Below are positions 15,013-24,029 of a stretch of 39,629 bases of DNA, piece by piece. Source of the stretch: Spirochaetota bacterium (GTDB lineage Bacteria; Spirochaetota; Spirochaetia; Treponematales; Rectinemataceae); NCBI GenBank assembly GCA_026398595.1, contig JAPLSO010000017.1, forward strand, positions 1 to 39,629, in the 5' to 3' direction. Each line of letters starts with the position of its first letter. The first letter of the stretch is position 1. Below the pieces are notes generated by a model. The model did no database searches, had not been told where the DNA came from, and saw nothing but the letters and a program-made list of their open reading frames with translations. The translations under genes were made by a program, and so were the position numbers.

Positions 15013-15228
15013 TTTATTCAGGTTGAGGACCGTATTCCTTCCAGAAAGATACGCGACCTTGAAAACCTTCCGGCTTGGCGCTGGATTTTATCATGAACAA
15101 TGAATCCATAGACATAGATAAGAACTGACCTGACCGCGGGATCAACGCGCGTCAATATGCCCCCGGACAGAATGCTTCTATGGCACTCGTTCGGCAAACC
15201 CGAAGAAATGCGTGAAAAGAAGGTTGAG

Positions 15229-16944
15229 ATGGAAGAAAGGGAAAGTGCTTCAGACAGCGAGGATCGTGACTCCAGCCTTCAGCCTGCGGAGAGCATGATC
15301 GACGAAGGACAGACGGGAAAGGAGGCACCCTTCCACGAAGAGCAGGTTCCTCAGCCGGGGCTCAAGTCTCCAAAGAGGATTAAGCTGAAACGAAGGCCCT
15401 TCAAGCCCGCTCAGGCAGGCGAGGCCGAAAGTCAGGGCTTCCAGCCAGGCTCTCAGCCTCTGCTGGATGAAGGGGAAGCCAAACCATCTTCCGAATTAGA
15501 AAATCCGGATGGCCATGTGACGGCCAGCCTCGATGTCGCCGCGGCCAACGCGCTGGAACGTGAAACCCGGAACGGCATGATGCGCAACAAGCAGGAATCC
15601 TTCGAACGCCTCGTGGGCGAGCGCCCCCCTGAGAACGGGAAGTCCGAGCATGGCGATTCCAGAGCCCGCCTCCTCATAAACGACCTATCCAAGATGGGAA
15701 TCAAGGAGCTGCGCGACTTGGGCTCCAAATATGGGATAAATCACGAGGAACTCATCGCTCTCCGTAAACAGGAACTCATCTTCTACATCCTCAAGTCACA
15801 TACGGATAAAGGCGGCATCATTTACGCCTATGGATCCCTCGAGATTCTCCCCGACGGCTACGGCTTCCTGCGCTCGCCCCAGAATTCCTACCTCTCGGGC
15901 ACCGACGACATCTACATCTCTCCATCTCAGATACGGCTCTTCAATCTCAAGACCGGCGACACGGTATACGGCCAGATCAGGAGCCCCAAGGAAGGCGAGC
16001 GTTTCTTCGCGATGCTGCGCATCGAGCTCGTGAACTTCGATGAGCCGGCTGTAGCCCAGAACCGCATTCCCTTCGAAAACCTCACCCCGCTCTACCCAAA
16101 TCACAAACTGAACCTTGAAACTACGACAGAAGAGATTTCCACCCGCATCATCAACCTATTCTGCCCAGTCGGGAAAGGCCAGCGTGCCCTCATCGTTTCA
16201 CCGCCCAAAACCGGCAAGACCATACTGCTCCAGAAAATAGCCAACGCGATAACCAAAAACCATTCGGAAGTCTATCTCATCGTCCTTCTCATCGACGAGC
16301 GCCCCGAGGAAGTCACCGACATGGAGCGCAACGTCCAGGCCGAAGTCATTTCCTCCACTTTCGACGAGCAGGCTACCCGCCATGTACAGGTAGCCGAAAT
16401 GGTGCTTGAGAAGGCCAAGCGCCTCGTCGAGCACGGACGCGATGTCGTGATACTCCTCGACTCGATCACACGCCTCGCCCGGGCATACAACCAGACCGTC
16501 CCCACTTCCGGCAAGATCCTGTCGGGAGGCGTCGACTCGAACGCTCTGCATAAGCCCAAGCGCTTTTTCGGCGCGGCCCGCAACATTGAGCAAGGCGGTT
16601 CCCTCACGATCATCGCGACCGCCCTCATTGATACGGGCAGCCGCATGGATGAGGTGATTTTCGAGGAATTCAAGGGAACCGGCAACCTGGAGATCAACCT
16701 GGACAGACGTCTCTCCGACAAGAGACTCTTCCCCGCCATCAACATCAAGAAATCAGGCACCAGGAAGGAAGAGCTTCTCCTCACTGAAGAGGAACTCCAG
16801 AAGATATGGGTGCTGCGCAGGGTGATCAACCCTATGGACGATACAGACATCATCGAGCTCCTCATCGACAGAATGGGGAAGACCAAGAACAACGAGGCCT
16901 TCCTCAAATCGATGAGCAACCCGGTCTACGCGGGAGCGGACTGA
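15229..16944 (+). CDS. rho: Transcription termination factor Rho with a long acidic N-terminal extension
   Basis: 571 residues from the ATG at 15229, chosen for the AGAAGG site just upstream; in-frame ATGs at 15208 and 15157 have weaker sites. Residues 1 to about 145 are low-complexity, Glu/Pro/Lys-rich and probably disordered. Next comes the Rho N-terminal helix bundle ([18 protein letters not shown]). The RNA-binding cold-shock-like domain follows ([28 protein letters not shown]). Then come the RecA-type motor with Walker A PPKTGKT at about 325-331, [22 protein letters not shown] and [21 protein letters not shown]. It is a hexameric RNA translocase that ends transcription. Terminal extensions of this kind are common in high-GC bacterial Rho. 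Confidence 0.95.
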   Translation: MEERESASDSEDRDSSLQPAESMIDEGQTGKEAPFHEEQVPQPGLKSPKRIKLKRRPFKPAQAGEAESQGFQPGSQPLLDEGEAKPSSELENPDGHVTASLDVAAANALERETRNGMMRNKQESFERLVGERPPENGKSEHGDSRARLLINDLSKMGIKELRDLGSKYGINHEELIALRKQELIFYILKSHTDKGGIIYAYGSLEILPDGYGFLRSPQNSYLSGTDDIYISPSQIRLFNLKTGDTVYGQIRSPKEGERFFAMLRIELVNFDEPAVAQNRIPFENLTPLYPNHKLNLETTTEEISTRIINLFCPVGKGQRALIVSPPKTGKTILLQKIANAITKNHSEVYLIVLLIDERPEEVTDMERNVQAEVISSTFDEQATRHVQVAEMVLEKAKRLVEHGRDVVILLDSITRLARAYNQTVPTSGKILSGGVDSNALHKPKRFFGAARNIEQGGSLTIIATALIDTGSRMDEVIFEEFKGTGNLEINLDRRLSDKRLFPAINIKKSGTRKEELLLTEEELQKIWVLRRVINPMDDTDIIELLIDRMGKTKNNEAFLKSMSNPVYAGAD

Positions 16945-16973
16945 TAGACTTTCTCGGAGAAAAAGGGTATAGT
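16945..16973 (+). promoter_or_regulatory. Promoter for rpmE
   Basis: TAGACT at 16945-16950 and TATAGT at 16968-16973 with a 17-nt spacer begin immediately after the rho stop codon. They give rpmE its own start site about 70 nt before the ATG. Confidence 0.6.
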
Positions 16974-17050
16974 ATCGCGATATTTCGATTTCGCCGTCAT
17001 AAGGCCGGTTTTTAAGGCGTTGTACCATGGCGACGCAGTGGAGGAAAGAC

Positions 17051-17266
17051 ATGAAAGAGGGAATCCATCCCAAGTACGCGAACGCGACCATCACCTGCGC
17101 CTGCGGCAATGTCATCGAGACCCGTTCGACGGTAAAGAACATCGAGGTGGAAATTTGCTCCGCCTGCCATCCCTTCTTTACCGGCAAACAGAAACTTATC
17201 GATACAGCCGGACGCATTGAGCGTTTCAATCGCAGATACGGGATCAAGCCGATCGAGACGAAATAA
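17051..17266 (+). CDS. rpmE: 50S ribosomal protein L31, zinc-binding form
   Basis: 71 residues from the ATG at 17051, where GGAGG lies 6-7 nt upstream; the earlier in-frame ATG at 17027 adds an untypical eight residues. The protein reads [20 protein letters not shown] and continues to [14 protein letters not shown]. Both cysteine pairs (C-x-C and C-x-x-C) of the zinc-containing C+ paralogue are kept. L31 bridges the central protuberance of the large subunit and the small-subunit head. Zinc-free paralogues replace this form under zinc limitation in many bacteria, and none is seen here. A strong terminator follows. Confidence 0.96.
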   Translation: MKEGIHPKYANATITCACGNVIETRSTVKNIEVEICSACHPFFTGKQKLIDTAGRIERFNRRYGIKPIETK

Positions 17267-17280
17267 ACCGTCCCGAGGCC

Positions 17281-17311
17281 AAAAAAGCCGCGCTATCAGC
17301 GCGGCTTTTTT
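17281..17311. terminator. Bidirectional rho-independent terminator between rpmE and rdgB
   Basis: AGCCGCGCT (17286-17294) pairs with AGCGCGGCT (17298-17306). An A-run stands before it and a T-run after it, so the hairpin works for both convergent transcripts. Confidence 0.93.
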
Positions 17312-17326
17312 ATTGTATCCCCTATT

Positions 17327-18004
17327 TCAAGTTAAAATGGGATTCCCGCCTCCGGCTACGGGACAGCGGAGGGCATCGAGGGCGATACGCATAGCCAGCG
17401 CTGCCTTTCCTCGGTGCGAGATTTCAGCCTTCTTCTCGGGGTCGAGTTCTGCTACGGTCATTCCCAATTCGGGAAGATAGACGATAGGGTCATATCCGAA
17501 GCCTCCCACACCCCGAGGAGCATCGGCGAGAAGGCCTGGGCAGGTTTCCTGAACCGATAGGAACCGATCTTCGCCGTAGAGGAGGACGAGGCAGCAGTAG
17601 AAGGCGCAGGCCCTGTCCGCGACGCCCGCCATCTCGGCGAGGAGGAGGCTGTTGCGCTCGCCGGTTGAGAGTTTGGACCTCCCGTCCTTCGACCCATAAC
17701 GTGAGGACCAAATGCCGGGCGTTCCATCTAGGGCCTTCACGGAAAGGCCGGAGTCATCGGCCAGGGTGGGCATAGAGGCGATACGTCGAATGGCTTGGGC
17801 TCGCAGGGCCCGAGCCTTGATCAGCGCGTTCTGGAAATAATCGTCCCCGTTCTCGTCTATCGCGAACTCGCTAATGCCCAGATCCGCGGGCGCGAGGAGA
17901 TTGTACCCGGGGAAGAGAGGTCGGAGTTCGTCCATCTTGTGACGGTTGAAGGTAGCTACAAGGATATCCATGCCAAGGAGGATATAGAGTGCGGCTCTTC
18001 CCAT
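17327..18004 (-). CDS. rdgB: Non-canonical purine NTP pyrophosphatase (RdgB/HAM1, Maf-like fold)
   Basis: 225 residues from the ATG at 18004, which overlaps the stop of the upstream gene (TGATG). A later ATG at 17971 gives the family-typical start MDILVATFNRHKMDEL. Signature motifs are VATFNRHK, NALIKARA, ADDSGLSV, GIWSSRYG, FGYDPIVYLPE and SHRGKA. The enzyme hydrolyses dITP, XTP and dHAPTP to monophosphates and keeps deaminated purines out of DNA. Length and motifs fit the family. One-base overlap with the upstream unrecognised gene suggests translational coupling. Confidence 0.94.
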   Translation of the reverse strand: MGRAALYILLGMDILVATFNRHKMDELRPLFPGYNLLAPADLGISEFAIDENGDDYFQNALIKARALRAQAIRRIASMPTLADDSGLSVKALDGTPGIWSSRYGSKDGRSKLSTGERNSLLLAEMAGVADRACAFYCCLVLLYGEDRFLSVQETCPGLLADAPRGVGGFGYDPIVYLPELGMTVAELDPEKKAEISHRGKAALAMRIALDALRCPVAGGGNPILT

Positions 18005-18909
18005 CAAGCCGATCCGCAGTTTCTTTTTTTGGCAAGACTCTGGGTTCGCAGATAGAAAAGTCCTGAATCGACAGAACCTTTCGGAACCTTGAGGATTTCA
18101 GCCACCATTTTGTTGGTGACGAGGAGTTTGTACTTGGATATCCTGTCCTGGAGTGCCAGATACTGGATCTGGTAGGCATTGTTGCGCCGGCTGAGCCTGA
18201 GCCTCGCTTCGGATCGAAGATTCTGATCTTTCAGCTGGGATTCAAGAAGCCGAGATTTTACCCAAAGAGCGTTCTTCCTCTCGTGGAGACGAAGAAGGCA
18301 CTCGCGTGAACCTTCGACCGAAGCCCTTGCTCGATGGAGCAGACCACCAAGCCATAGAGATGGTACGCCGACACGTTCGGCGACTTTCTCAGCCATGACG
18401 TCATCGATCTCCCATGCGCATTTCAGGGAGAGAAAGAGAAGGCGCTTTTCCGGGGATCGAAGCCTCTCGAGAAACCAGGAAGGAGGCAATTCGCAGAAGC
18501 AGCCTCCGCCTTCGGGGCAACCCTCCTCCGTCAGGTCAGGAGATAAAGCCTGGACCTGGCATTCCAGAGATCCTCCCGATGCGGCCAAAACGAGATCGCA
18601 GAGTTCCTTTTTCCTGCGATTCCTCCTCACCGACTTGGCGAGGAAGCGCAGGCAGGAATCGATATAGGCCTCGGAACTTCCTGAAATAGTCCGGCTCTTC
18701 CTGATGATCGTTCTGAGCCGGACCTTGTAGCAGAGGAAAGCTTCCGCCGCCTCATCGCTCGATTCGAAACCATAGTATCGTGGCTTGGCGAAAACATCTC
18801 CGGCAAGCGAGTGAAAGAGCACCGATTCGATTGGGCTCAGCTCCCCGATGAAGGGATCCAGACACTGGACTTCGGCGCCGGCGACGCTTGCGAACGACTC
18901 GTCCCTCAT
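18004..18909 (-). CDS. Unrecognised basic protein with a helix-turn-helix-like C-terminus
   Basis: I do not recognise this gene. It encodes 301 residues from the ATG at 18909, chosen because GGAGG lies 8 nt upstream; a TTG further up is less likely. It is rich in Arg, Lys and Leu, with no signal peptide or membrane segment. Two stretches look like helix-turn-helix units: KVAERVGVPSLWLGGLLHRAR around residue 190 and NKMVAEILKVPKGSVDSGLFYL near the end. The Cys-rich patch GCPEGGGCFC is in the middle. Between the HTH-like units lies a charged, possibly coiled-coil helix (residues about 200-255). This suggests a DNA-binding or sigma-like regulator but does not prove it. It is coupled to rdgB. The 248-nt gap upstream (18910-19157) holds a TTGACG box on the minus strand but no convincing -10. 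Confidence 0.6.
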   Translation of the reverse strand: MRDESFASVAGAEVQCLDPFIGELSPIESVLFHSLAGDVFAKPRYYGFESSDEAAEAFLCYKVRLRTIIRKSRTISGSSEAYIDSCLRFLAKSVRRNRRKKELCDLVLAASGGSLECQVQALSPDLTEEGCPEGGGCFCELPPSWFLERLRSPEKRLLFLSLKCAWEIDDVMAEKVAERVGVPSLWLGGLLHRARASVEGSRECLLRLHERKNALWVKSRLLESQLKDQNLRSEARLRLSRRNNAYQIQYLALQDRISKYKLLVTNKMVAEILKVPKGSVDSGLFYLRTQSLAKKRNCGSA

Positions 18910-19157
18910 AGCTTTGAGCCTCCGGAAACCCACATGCAGGATGGGTGCCAACAGCTGGAAGCGAAGCGTCGCCTTGGTCTAGGAAAGCCTTTTTATTCCT
19001 GAGTCGTGAATGAGTTGGAAATATATACGATTATTAAAGAACAGGCCGTCAAAATAGGCCGATATTCGCCTTTGCAGCCTGCTGTTATCAGTAGTTATTC
19101 CAGTCCTTCCCAAAGAAGGGAAAGTATTTTTCTCGGAAGGGACGTTTCAGGGATCCT

Positions 19158-20129
19158 CTATTCCTCGAATTCGCCGGCAAAGGCCTGGACAAGGCGGTCC
19201 AGCACCGAATCAACACTGCCCTGCATTGAAAGCCCTGAGGCCAGTCGATGACCGCCCCCGCCGAAGCGGGCGGCTATGGCAGCGACATCGATCCTGTCTT
19301 TGGAGCGGAATCCGACGGTGCACGAGTCCTCAGCCTCCTGCTTGACGACGAAACAAGCCTCGCAGCCCGCTATCCCCATGATGATTTGGTAGAGAAAGTC
19401 GGAGTCCCTGCTCGCCATTCCGTAGCGCTGCTGATCCTCCAGAGTGACGTAGGATACGAGCAGTTTCCCCCCGTAGCAGGGTTCGACCCGCATGAGGATC
19501 TCGCCCAACAGCTTGCGAGAGAAAAGGGTCTTGCCGCCGTTGATTTCCTGGAACGTGCGCTTGGGCGATGCGCCGGCCTCGACAAGCTGCGAGGCGATGC
19601 GTAATGTCTCGGCTCCACGCTCGTCCAAATGCCTGAAGAAGCCTGTGTCCGTAGCCAGCCCGAAAAAGAGGAGTTCTGCCTCATCCTTCGTGGGGACCTG
19701 TCCCATAGCCTTCATGAGGAGAAAGACCATGACCGTGACGGCAGGGGCGCTTTTATCGATATAGTCAGCCTCGCCCGAGGGTTCGTCGGAGGAGTGGTGG
19801 TCAATGAAGGCGACCGGTACCTTGGGCATGGTCTCGCTCACCTGGCCGATGCGGCCCATCGAGGAACAGTCGAGGACGAGGGCGGCCGCCCTTTCGAAAT
19901 CCTTTTCGGGAGGGGCTTCATCCTTGAACCTATGCTCGTAAAGAAGGATTTCCGAACGGGTGAAGGGTCCCGAGGAAAGCGTGTGGACCCGTTTGCCGAT
20001 ACGTTTCAGGAAAGAGGAAAGGGCCAACTGCGAGCCTATACAGTCCCCGTCGGGTTCCCTGTGCCCAAGCACATAGAAGCAATCATGACGCTCGATGTAG
20101 TCGATGAGACTCTGAGGAACTTTTTCCAT
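19158..20129 (-). CDS. nrnA: DHH-family phosphoesterase, NrnA-type (oligoribonuclease / pAp phosphatase)
   Basis: 323 residues. The DHH metal motifs appear as GHREPDGDCIGS (residues 20-31), LDCSSMGRIG, the name-giving AFIDHHSSDE and FGLATDTGFFRH. The C-terminal DHHA1 substrate domain is present as FGGGGHRLASG. NrnA degrades short RNA oligomers (2-5 nt) and dephosphorylates pAp, so it closes RNA turnover in bacteria without Orn. RecJ is excluded by length. The ATG at 20129 has an AAGGA site about 9 nt upstream. It stands divergent from nth, with 92 nt between the starts. Confidence 0.92.
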   Translation of the reverse strand: MEKVPQSLIDYIERHDCFYVLGHREPDGDCIGSQLALSSFLKRIGKRVHTLSSGPFTRSEILLYEHRFKDEAPPEKDFERAAALVLDCSSMGRIGQVSETMPKVPVAFIDHHSSDEPSGEADYIDKSAPAVTVMVFLLMKAMGQVPTKDEAELLFFGLATDTGFFRHLDERGAETLRIASQLVEAGASPKRTFQEINGGKTLFSRKLLGEILMRVEPCYGGKLLVSYVTLEDQQRYGMASRDSDFLYQIIMGIAGCEACFVVKQEAEDSCTVGFRSKDRIDVAAIAARFGGGGHRLASGLSMQGSVDSVLDRLVQAFAGEFEE

Positions 20130-20142
20130 TGGCGGGCAATCC

Positions 20143-20171
20143 TTTCTTGCAAGACAGCCTCATCGTATAAT
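20143..20171 (+). promoter_or_regulatory. Possible promoter for nth-recQ
   Basis: A perfect TATAAT at 20166-20171 lies 50 nt before the nth start. The -35 position (TTTCTT, 20143-20148) is poor, so only the -10 half is supported. Confidence 0.45.
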
Positions 20172-20221
20172 GCCGGCAGCGCCTTGGTCAAGTTTTCCCT
20201 GCGGGTGTCCAGGAGCTAGGA

Positions 20222-20905
20222 GTGAGGAAATTGCAGCCCAAGACCGAATTGTCGCAGGACATCCAACGCTCGCTAGGCCGGGTGGCCGACATCCTCATCC
20301 CCCTTTGGCCGGACGCACGACCCCTGCTTGAGTATTCGTCATGCTTCGAGCTTCTCTGCTCCGTGATCTTAAGCGCCCAGACAACGGACGAGCAGGTGAA
20401 CGAGGCCACGCCGAGGCTTTTTGCTGCATGTCCCGATCCCGAAGCCATGGCGGGGGCTGAAATCGAGGCAATCGAGGGTTTCATCCACTCGATCGGATTC
20501 TACCATGCCAAGGCGCGGTACCTCTTGTCGACCGCCAGAATCCTCGTGAATCGGCATGGCTCTTCGGTTCCGGATACGATGGAGGAACTGCTTGAACTGC
20601 CCGGCGTTGGGAGAAAAACGGCGAACCTCGTCCTCTCGGCCTGCACAGGGGCGCCCGGTGTCGTCGTCGATACCCATGTGATGCGAGCAGCCATGAGGCT
20701 CGGTTTTTTCGGGAAAAGGGACCCAGTGGCCATCGAGGCGACAATACGGGAGGGCATCGAGGCCGACAGGCTGACCGCCTTTTCCCACGCCCTGAACCGT
20801 CACGGCAAGTTTATCTGCAAGGCCAGGGCTCCCGCCTGCGCTATAGGAGAGCCCTGTCCCCTCGCCTTGTTCTGCCCGCGGATCGGAATTGAAGCGGCAT
20901 CCTGA
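20222..20905 (+). CDS. nth: Endonuclease III-type DNA glycosylase/AP lyase
   Basis: 227 residues from the GTG at 20222, which has an AGGAG site. The core shows the helix-hairpin-helix LPGVGRKTANLVLS, whose Lys is the Schiff-base nucleophile of bifunctional enzymes. The catalytic Asp follows in VVVDTHVMR. The C-terminal iron-sulfur loop has four cysteines, but spaced C-x6-C-x5-C-x5-C rather than C-x6-C-x2-C-x5-C. The middle gap therefore has three extra residues. Endonuclease III excises oxidised pyrimidines and cuts the strand by beta-elimination in base excision repair. It is followed 20 nt later by recQ, probably in the same transcript. Confidence 0.94.
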   Translation: MRKLQPKTELSQDIQRSLGRVADILIPLWPDARPLLEYSSCFELLCSVILSAQTTDEQVNEATPRLFAACPDPEAMAGAEIEAIEGFIHSIGFYHAKARYLLSTARILVNRHGSSVPDTMEELLELPGVGRKTANLVLSACTGAPGVVVDTHVMRAAMRLGFFGKRDPVAIEATIREGIEADRLTAFSHALNRHGKFICKARAPACAIGEPCPLALFCPRIGIEAAS

Positions 20906-20925
20906 TCCCAGCGCGTTTCCTCTTC

Positions 20926-22443
20926 GTGGACGAACCGCTCCCCAGCCTCGAATCCGAGGAAGACATCGTCGCCTCCCTCGCCAAGTCGAAGTTTGGAATA
21001 CCCTATCTCTTTCCCCTCCAGAGAATGGCCATGGCCAACGTCATCGACGCCGCCGACACCGAAGGGCCCTTCAGGCAGCTTGTCCTCTTCCCCACAGGCT
21101 TTGGTAAAAGCCTCTGCTTCCAACTTCCCGCCCTCCTCGTGCCCGGAATAAGTCTGGTCGTTTACCCCCTGCTCGCCCTGATGAACGACCAGAAGCGGAG
21201 CCTGGACGAGAAAGAAATCCCCTCCTCCCTCATACGGGGCGGGATGTCCAAGGAGGCATGGGATACCGAGTTCGCCTCGCTCGAGAATGGCAGATCCAGG
21301 ATACTCATCACCAACCCTGAATGCCTGGCCTTGCCCAGGCTCAAGGATTTTCTCGCAAAGGTCGGTGTATTCCACATCGCCGTCGACGAAGCCCACTGCG
21401 TGTCCGAGTGGGGTGAGACTTTCAGGCCGAGTTACCTCGACCTGGGATCCTGCATCCAGGCCATCGGCCCTAAAGTGGTTTCGGCCTTCACGGCGACAGC
21501 CAGTCCCGAGGTGGCCGAGGCTGTCACGAAACATATATTCGGCGACGCTCCCTACTCTCTGGTCACCGCCGACATGGACAAGCCTAACATCCGATACTCT
21601 GTCCTGCCCACCTTGGCCCCTTTGCACAGCCTCGCCGAACTGGTCAGATCCAAGCCCAAGCCCCTCATCGTCTTTGACCAGTCGAGAGCCGGCGTGAGGA
21701 GGCTCTGCGAGGCAATTGAGGAGCGAACGGGGATCAAGGCCAGGTTCTACCATGCCGGCCTTTCGAGGGAAGAAAAAAAGGCGATAGAGACCTGGTTCAT
21801 GGGCAGCAGGGACGGTGTCCTCGCCGCCACCTGCGCCTACGGGTTGGGCGTGGATAAAAGGGATATCCGAACCGTGATCCATTTCTCCCCTCCCCCATCG
21901 GCCGAAGCTTATATCCAGGAATCGGGAAGAGGCGGAAGGGATGGAAGCCTCTGTGAGGCCATCCTGCTATTCGATACGCTCAGGGAAGAGGGGCGCGTCT
22001 TGGCCAGAGCCTCATCCAAGGACATGGATGAAAGCAGGGAGAGAAGAAGGCTCGCTTTTTTGGCATATGCGTCGACTCTGAAGTGCAGAAGGAGCAAACT
22101 TCATGCCCTCATGGGCGTCGAACTGGATTCGCCCTGTTCAGGCTGCGACGTCTGTGATGGCAGCGCGAGGTTGGAGTCCGAAGGCCTCGCGGAGCTGAGA
22201 AGCTTCATCGGGGCTAATCCAGGCAGGTTCTATGAGGAGGACTGCCTGAGGCTTCTCGGGCTGGGAGCTTTCGGGACTAAAATTCGCCAAGGCAGGGATG
22301 AGCCTCCTGCCTGCGCCGGCGAAGCTCTCCTCGGCGACTGGGAGAGGAAGGATCTGCGCATCCTATTGAACGCGGCCCTCGTCAAAGGGTATATCCAGAG
22401 GATTGAAGGAGGATTCAGGGAGAAAAGGCTCAGGCTGGCTTAA
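20926..22443 (+). CDS. recQ: RecQ-type ATP-dependent DNA helicase without HRDC domain
   Basis: 505 residues, about 100 shorter than E. coli RecQ. Seen in order are motif 0 (FPLQRMAM), motif I (TGFGKSLCFQLPALL), motif II with the aromatic-rich loop (DEAHCVSEWG), TATA in motif III, motif V region (AATCAYGLGVDKRDIRTVIH) and motif VI (QESGRGGRDG). The RecQ zinc site follows (CRRSK then CSGCDVC). A shortened winged-helix-like region closes the protein and no HRDC domain is seen. RecQ unwinds recombination intermediates 3' to 5'. The GTG start at 20926 lacks a clear ribosome site, so ATGs about 33-35 codons later cannot be fully excluded, although motif 0 would then be lost. Confidence 0.9.
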   Translation: MDEPLPSLESEEDIVASLAKSKFGIPYLFPLQRMAMANVIDAADTEGPFRQLVLFPTGFGKSLCFQLPALLVPGISLVVYPLLALMNDQKRSLDEKEIPSSLIRGGMSKEAWDTEFASLENGRSRILITNPECLALPRLKDFLAKVGVFHIAVDEAHCVSEWGETFRPSYLDLGSCIQAIGPKVVSAFTATASPEVAEAVTKHIFGDAPYSLVTADMDKPNIRYSVLPTLAPLHSLAELVRSKPKPLIVFDQSRAGVRRLCEAIEERTGIKARFYHAGLSREEKKAIETWFMGSRDGVLAATCAYGLGVDKRDIRTVIHFSPPPSAEAYIQESGRGGRDGSLCEAILLFDTLREEGRVLARASSKDMDESRERRRLAFLAYASTLKCRRSKLHALMGVELDSPCSGCDVCDGSARLESEGLAELRSFIGANPGRFYEEDCLRLLGLGAFGTKIRQGRDEPPACAGEALLGDWERKDLRILLNAALVKGYIQRIEGGFREKRLRLA

Positions 22444-22470
22444 GGGCGGTCCCTCGAAAGGTCCGCCCTT
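22442..22470 (+). terminator. Hairpin after recQ, imperfect terminator
   Basis: AAGGGCGG (22442-22449) pairs with CCGCCCTT (22463-22470), with an inner CC/GG pair. The first T-run starts only about 11 nt downstream, so termination would be inefficient. It overlaps the pgi -35 box. Confidence 0.5.
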
Positions 22471-22497
22471 GAAGTGTAGCTTTTTCTCCCGTATGAT
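22469..22497 (+). promoter_or_regulatory. Sigma-70-type promoter for pgi
   Basis: TTGAAG (22469-22474) and TATGAT (22492-22497) with a 17-nt spacer lie 35 nt before the pgi ATG, which has a GGAG ribosome site. Confidence 0.65.
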
Positions 22498-22532
22498 GTA
22501 GCGTAAAGATACGAATCCATCGAGGAGCAGCC

Positions 22533-24029
22533 ATGATCCAGTTTAAGAATCTCGATGCCGCCGAGAGCTTTTCGATTCTCACCGCCTGTCCGCGTGTGGA
22601 TATCGCCAAGGCCCTCAATCCGGAAAGAATCGGCTCCTATTCGCTCCGGCTCCCCGAAGGATTCTGCTTCAACTACGCAGCCTCCCCTGTCGACGCCAAA
22701 ATACTCGCGGCCCTTCAGAACCTTGCCGACGAACAGCAGCTCGTCGAGAAGTACAGAGCTCTCGCGTCCGGAACACGCATGAACACGAATGAAAACCGCC
22801 TCGTCCTCCACCACCTCGCGAGGGGAAGCCTCGCCGGGCCCGTCATCGTCGACGGCGCGGACATGAGGGCATTCTACGAGGGCGAACAAACCAAGGCCGC
22901 TAACTTCGCCGCCGCCGTACATTCGGGTGCTGTGGCAGGCTCGACGGGAAAGAGGTTCAGGACCGCCGTGCAGATCGGCATCGGGGGATCGGACCTGGGC
23001 CCCAGGGCTGCCTATATCGCCCTCGAGCGCTGGGCTAGAGCCGAAGGCAGGCTGAGGATGGAAGCCCGCTTCATCTCCAACGTCGATCCCGACGATGCCG
23101 ACTCCTGCCTGGGAAAGCTCGACCTCGAGACCAGTCTCTTCATCCTCGTGTCGAAGAGCGGGACGACTCAGGAGACTCTCGCCAACGAGACTATGGTGAG
23201 AAACAGACTCGAGGCAGCCGGCCTCGAGTCGTCCAGGCATATGGCAGCGGTGACATCACGAACGAGCCCTCTCGCCCAGAATCCGGACTATATAACCACC
23301 TTCTATATAGATGATTTCATCGGCTGACGTTATTCCACATCATCCGAGCCATCAATACTCAAAAACGCGTCGCTCCTCGACGCGATGATCGGCATCTACG
23401 AGCGAAATGTCCTGGGCATGCCCTTCACCGCCGTTCTGCCCTATGCCGAGGGTTTGTCGCGCTTCCCGGCGCACCTCCAGCAGCTCGACATGGAGTCGAA
23501 CGGCAAGTCCGTCAACAGGGAGGGTGGAAGTATCACCTATCCGACGGGACCTGTCGTCTTCGGGGAGCCGGGTACGAACGGCCAGCATTCCTTCTACCAG
23601 CTTCTCCACCAGGGGACGGATCCCATCCCCCTTCAGTTCATCGGATTCGCCCGGAACCAGGAATCCGAAGATGTCCTCTCGATGGGCACTACCTCCCGCC
23701 AGAAGCTGATCGCCAATCTCCTCGCCCAAATCGTCGCCTTTGCCAGAGGCAAGGACTCGACCGATCCGAACAAGCGCTTCGCCGGGGGAAGGCCCTCCAC
23801 CCTTCTCTTCGGTCAGAGACTGGGCCCCAGACAGCTAGGCGCCCTCTTTTCGCACTATGAAAACAAGGTGATGTTCCAGGGTTTCGTCTGGAACCTCAAC
23901 TCCTTCGACCAGGAAGGGGTACAGCTGGGCAAGGTCCTCGCATCCAAGGTTCTTTCGATCATGCAGGGGGAGAAGACCGAGGACAGCGTCCTCTCGGCCA
24001 TGGCCGCGCTAGCTGGCTTCCTGGTATGA
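22533..24029 (+). pseudogene. pgi: Glucose-6-phosphate isomerase, interrupted by an in-frame TGA and an internal deletion
   Basis: Both parts are in the same frame. Codons from 22533 give 264 good residues with IGIGGSDLGPRAAY, LVSKSGTTQET and FYIDDFIG, then TGA at 23325-23327 where family members have the second Gly of IGGRYS. The frame resumes as RYSTSS and jumps to EPSILKNASLLDAMIGIYERN. From memory of homologues, about 30 residues (the VGG...FG helix region) are missing. After that it is normal: LDMESNGKSV with the catalytic Glu, NGQHSFYQ with the catalytic His, and DQEGVQLGK with the catalytic Lys. The total is 498 codons against about 530 in treponemes. The active-site Arg follows the stop. 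Either a real pseudogene or a consensus error in one region. The ATG at 23385 has no ribosome site, so restart is unlikely. Confidence 0.85.

Noticed and set aside
18910-19157. A short plus-strand gene or RNA in the gap before nrnA
   Set aside because: No ribosome site, conserved motif or T-tailed hairpin supports it; only a weak minus-strand -35-like box is seen.
20800-21882. A 360-codon minus-strand open frame
   Set aside because: It is antisense to nth and recQ, whose motifs are unmistakable. The translated product is low-complexity Gly/Glu/Asp text with no domain.
23325-23327. TGA in pgi as selenocysteine or programmed readthrough
   Set aside because: The family has glycine here, no selenocysteine role is known, and the adjacent deletion points to damage rather than recoding.
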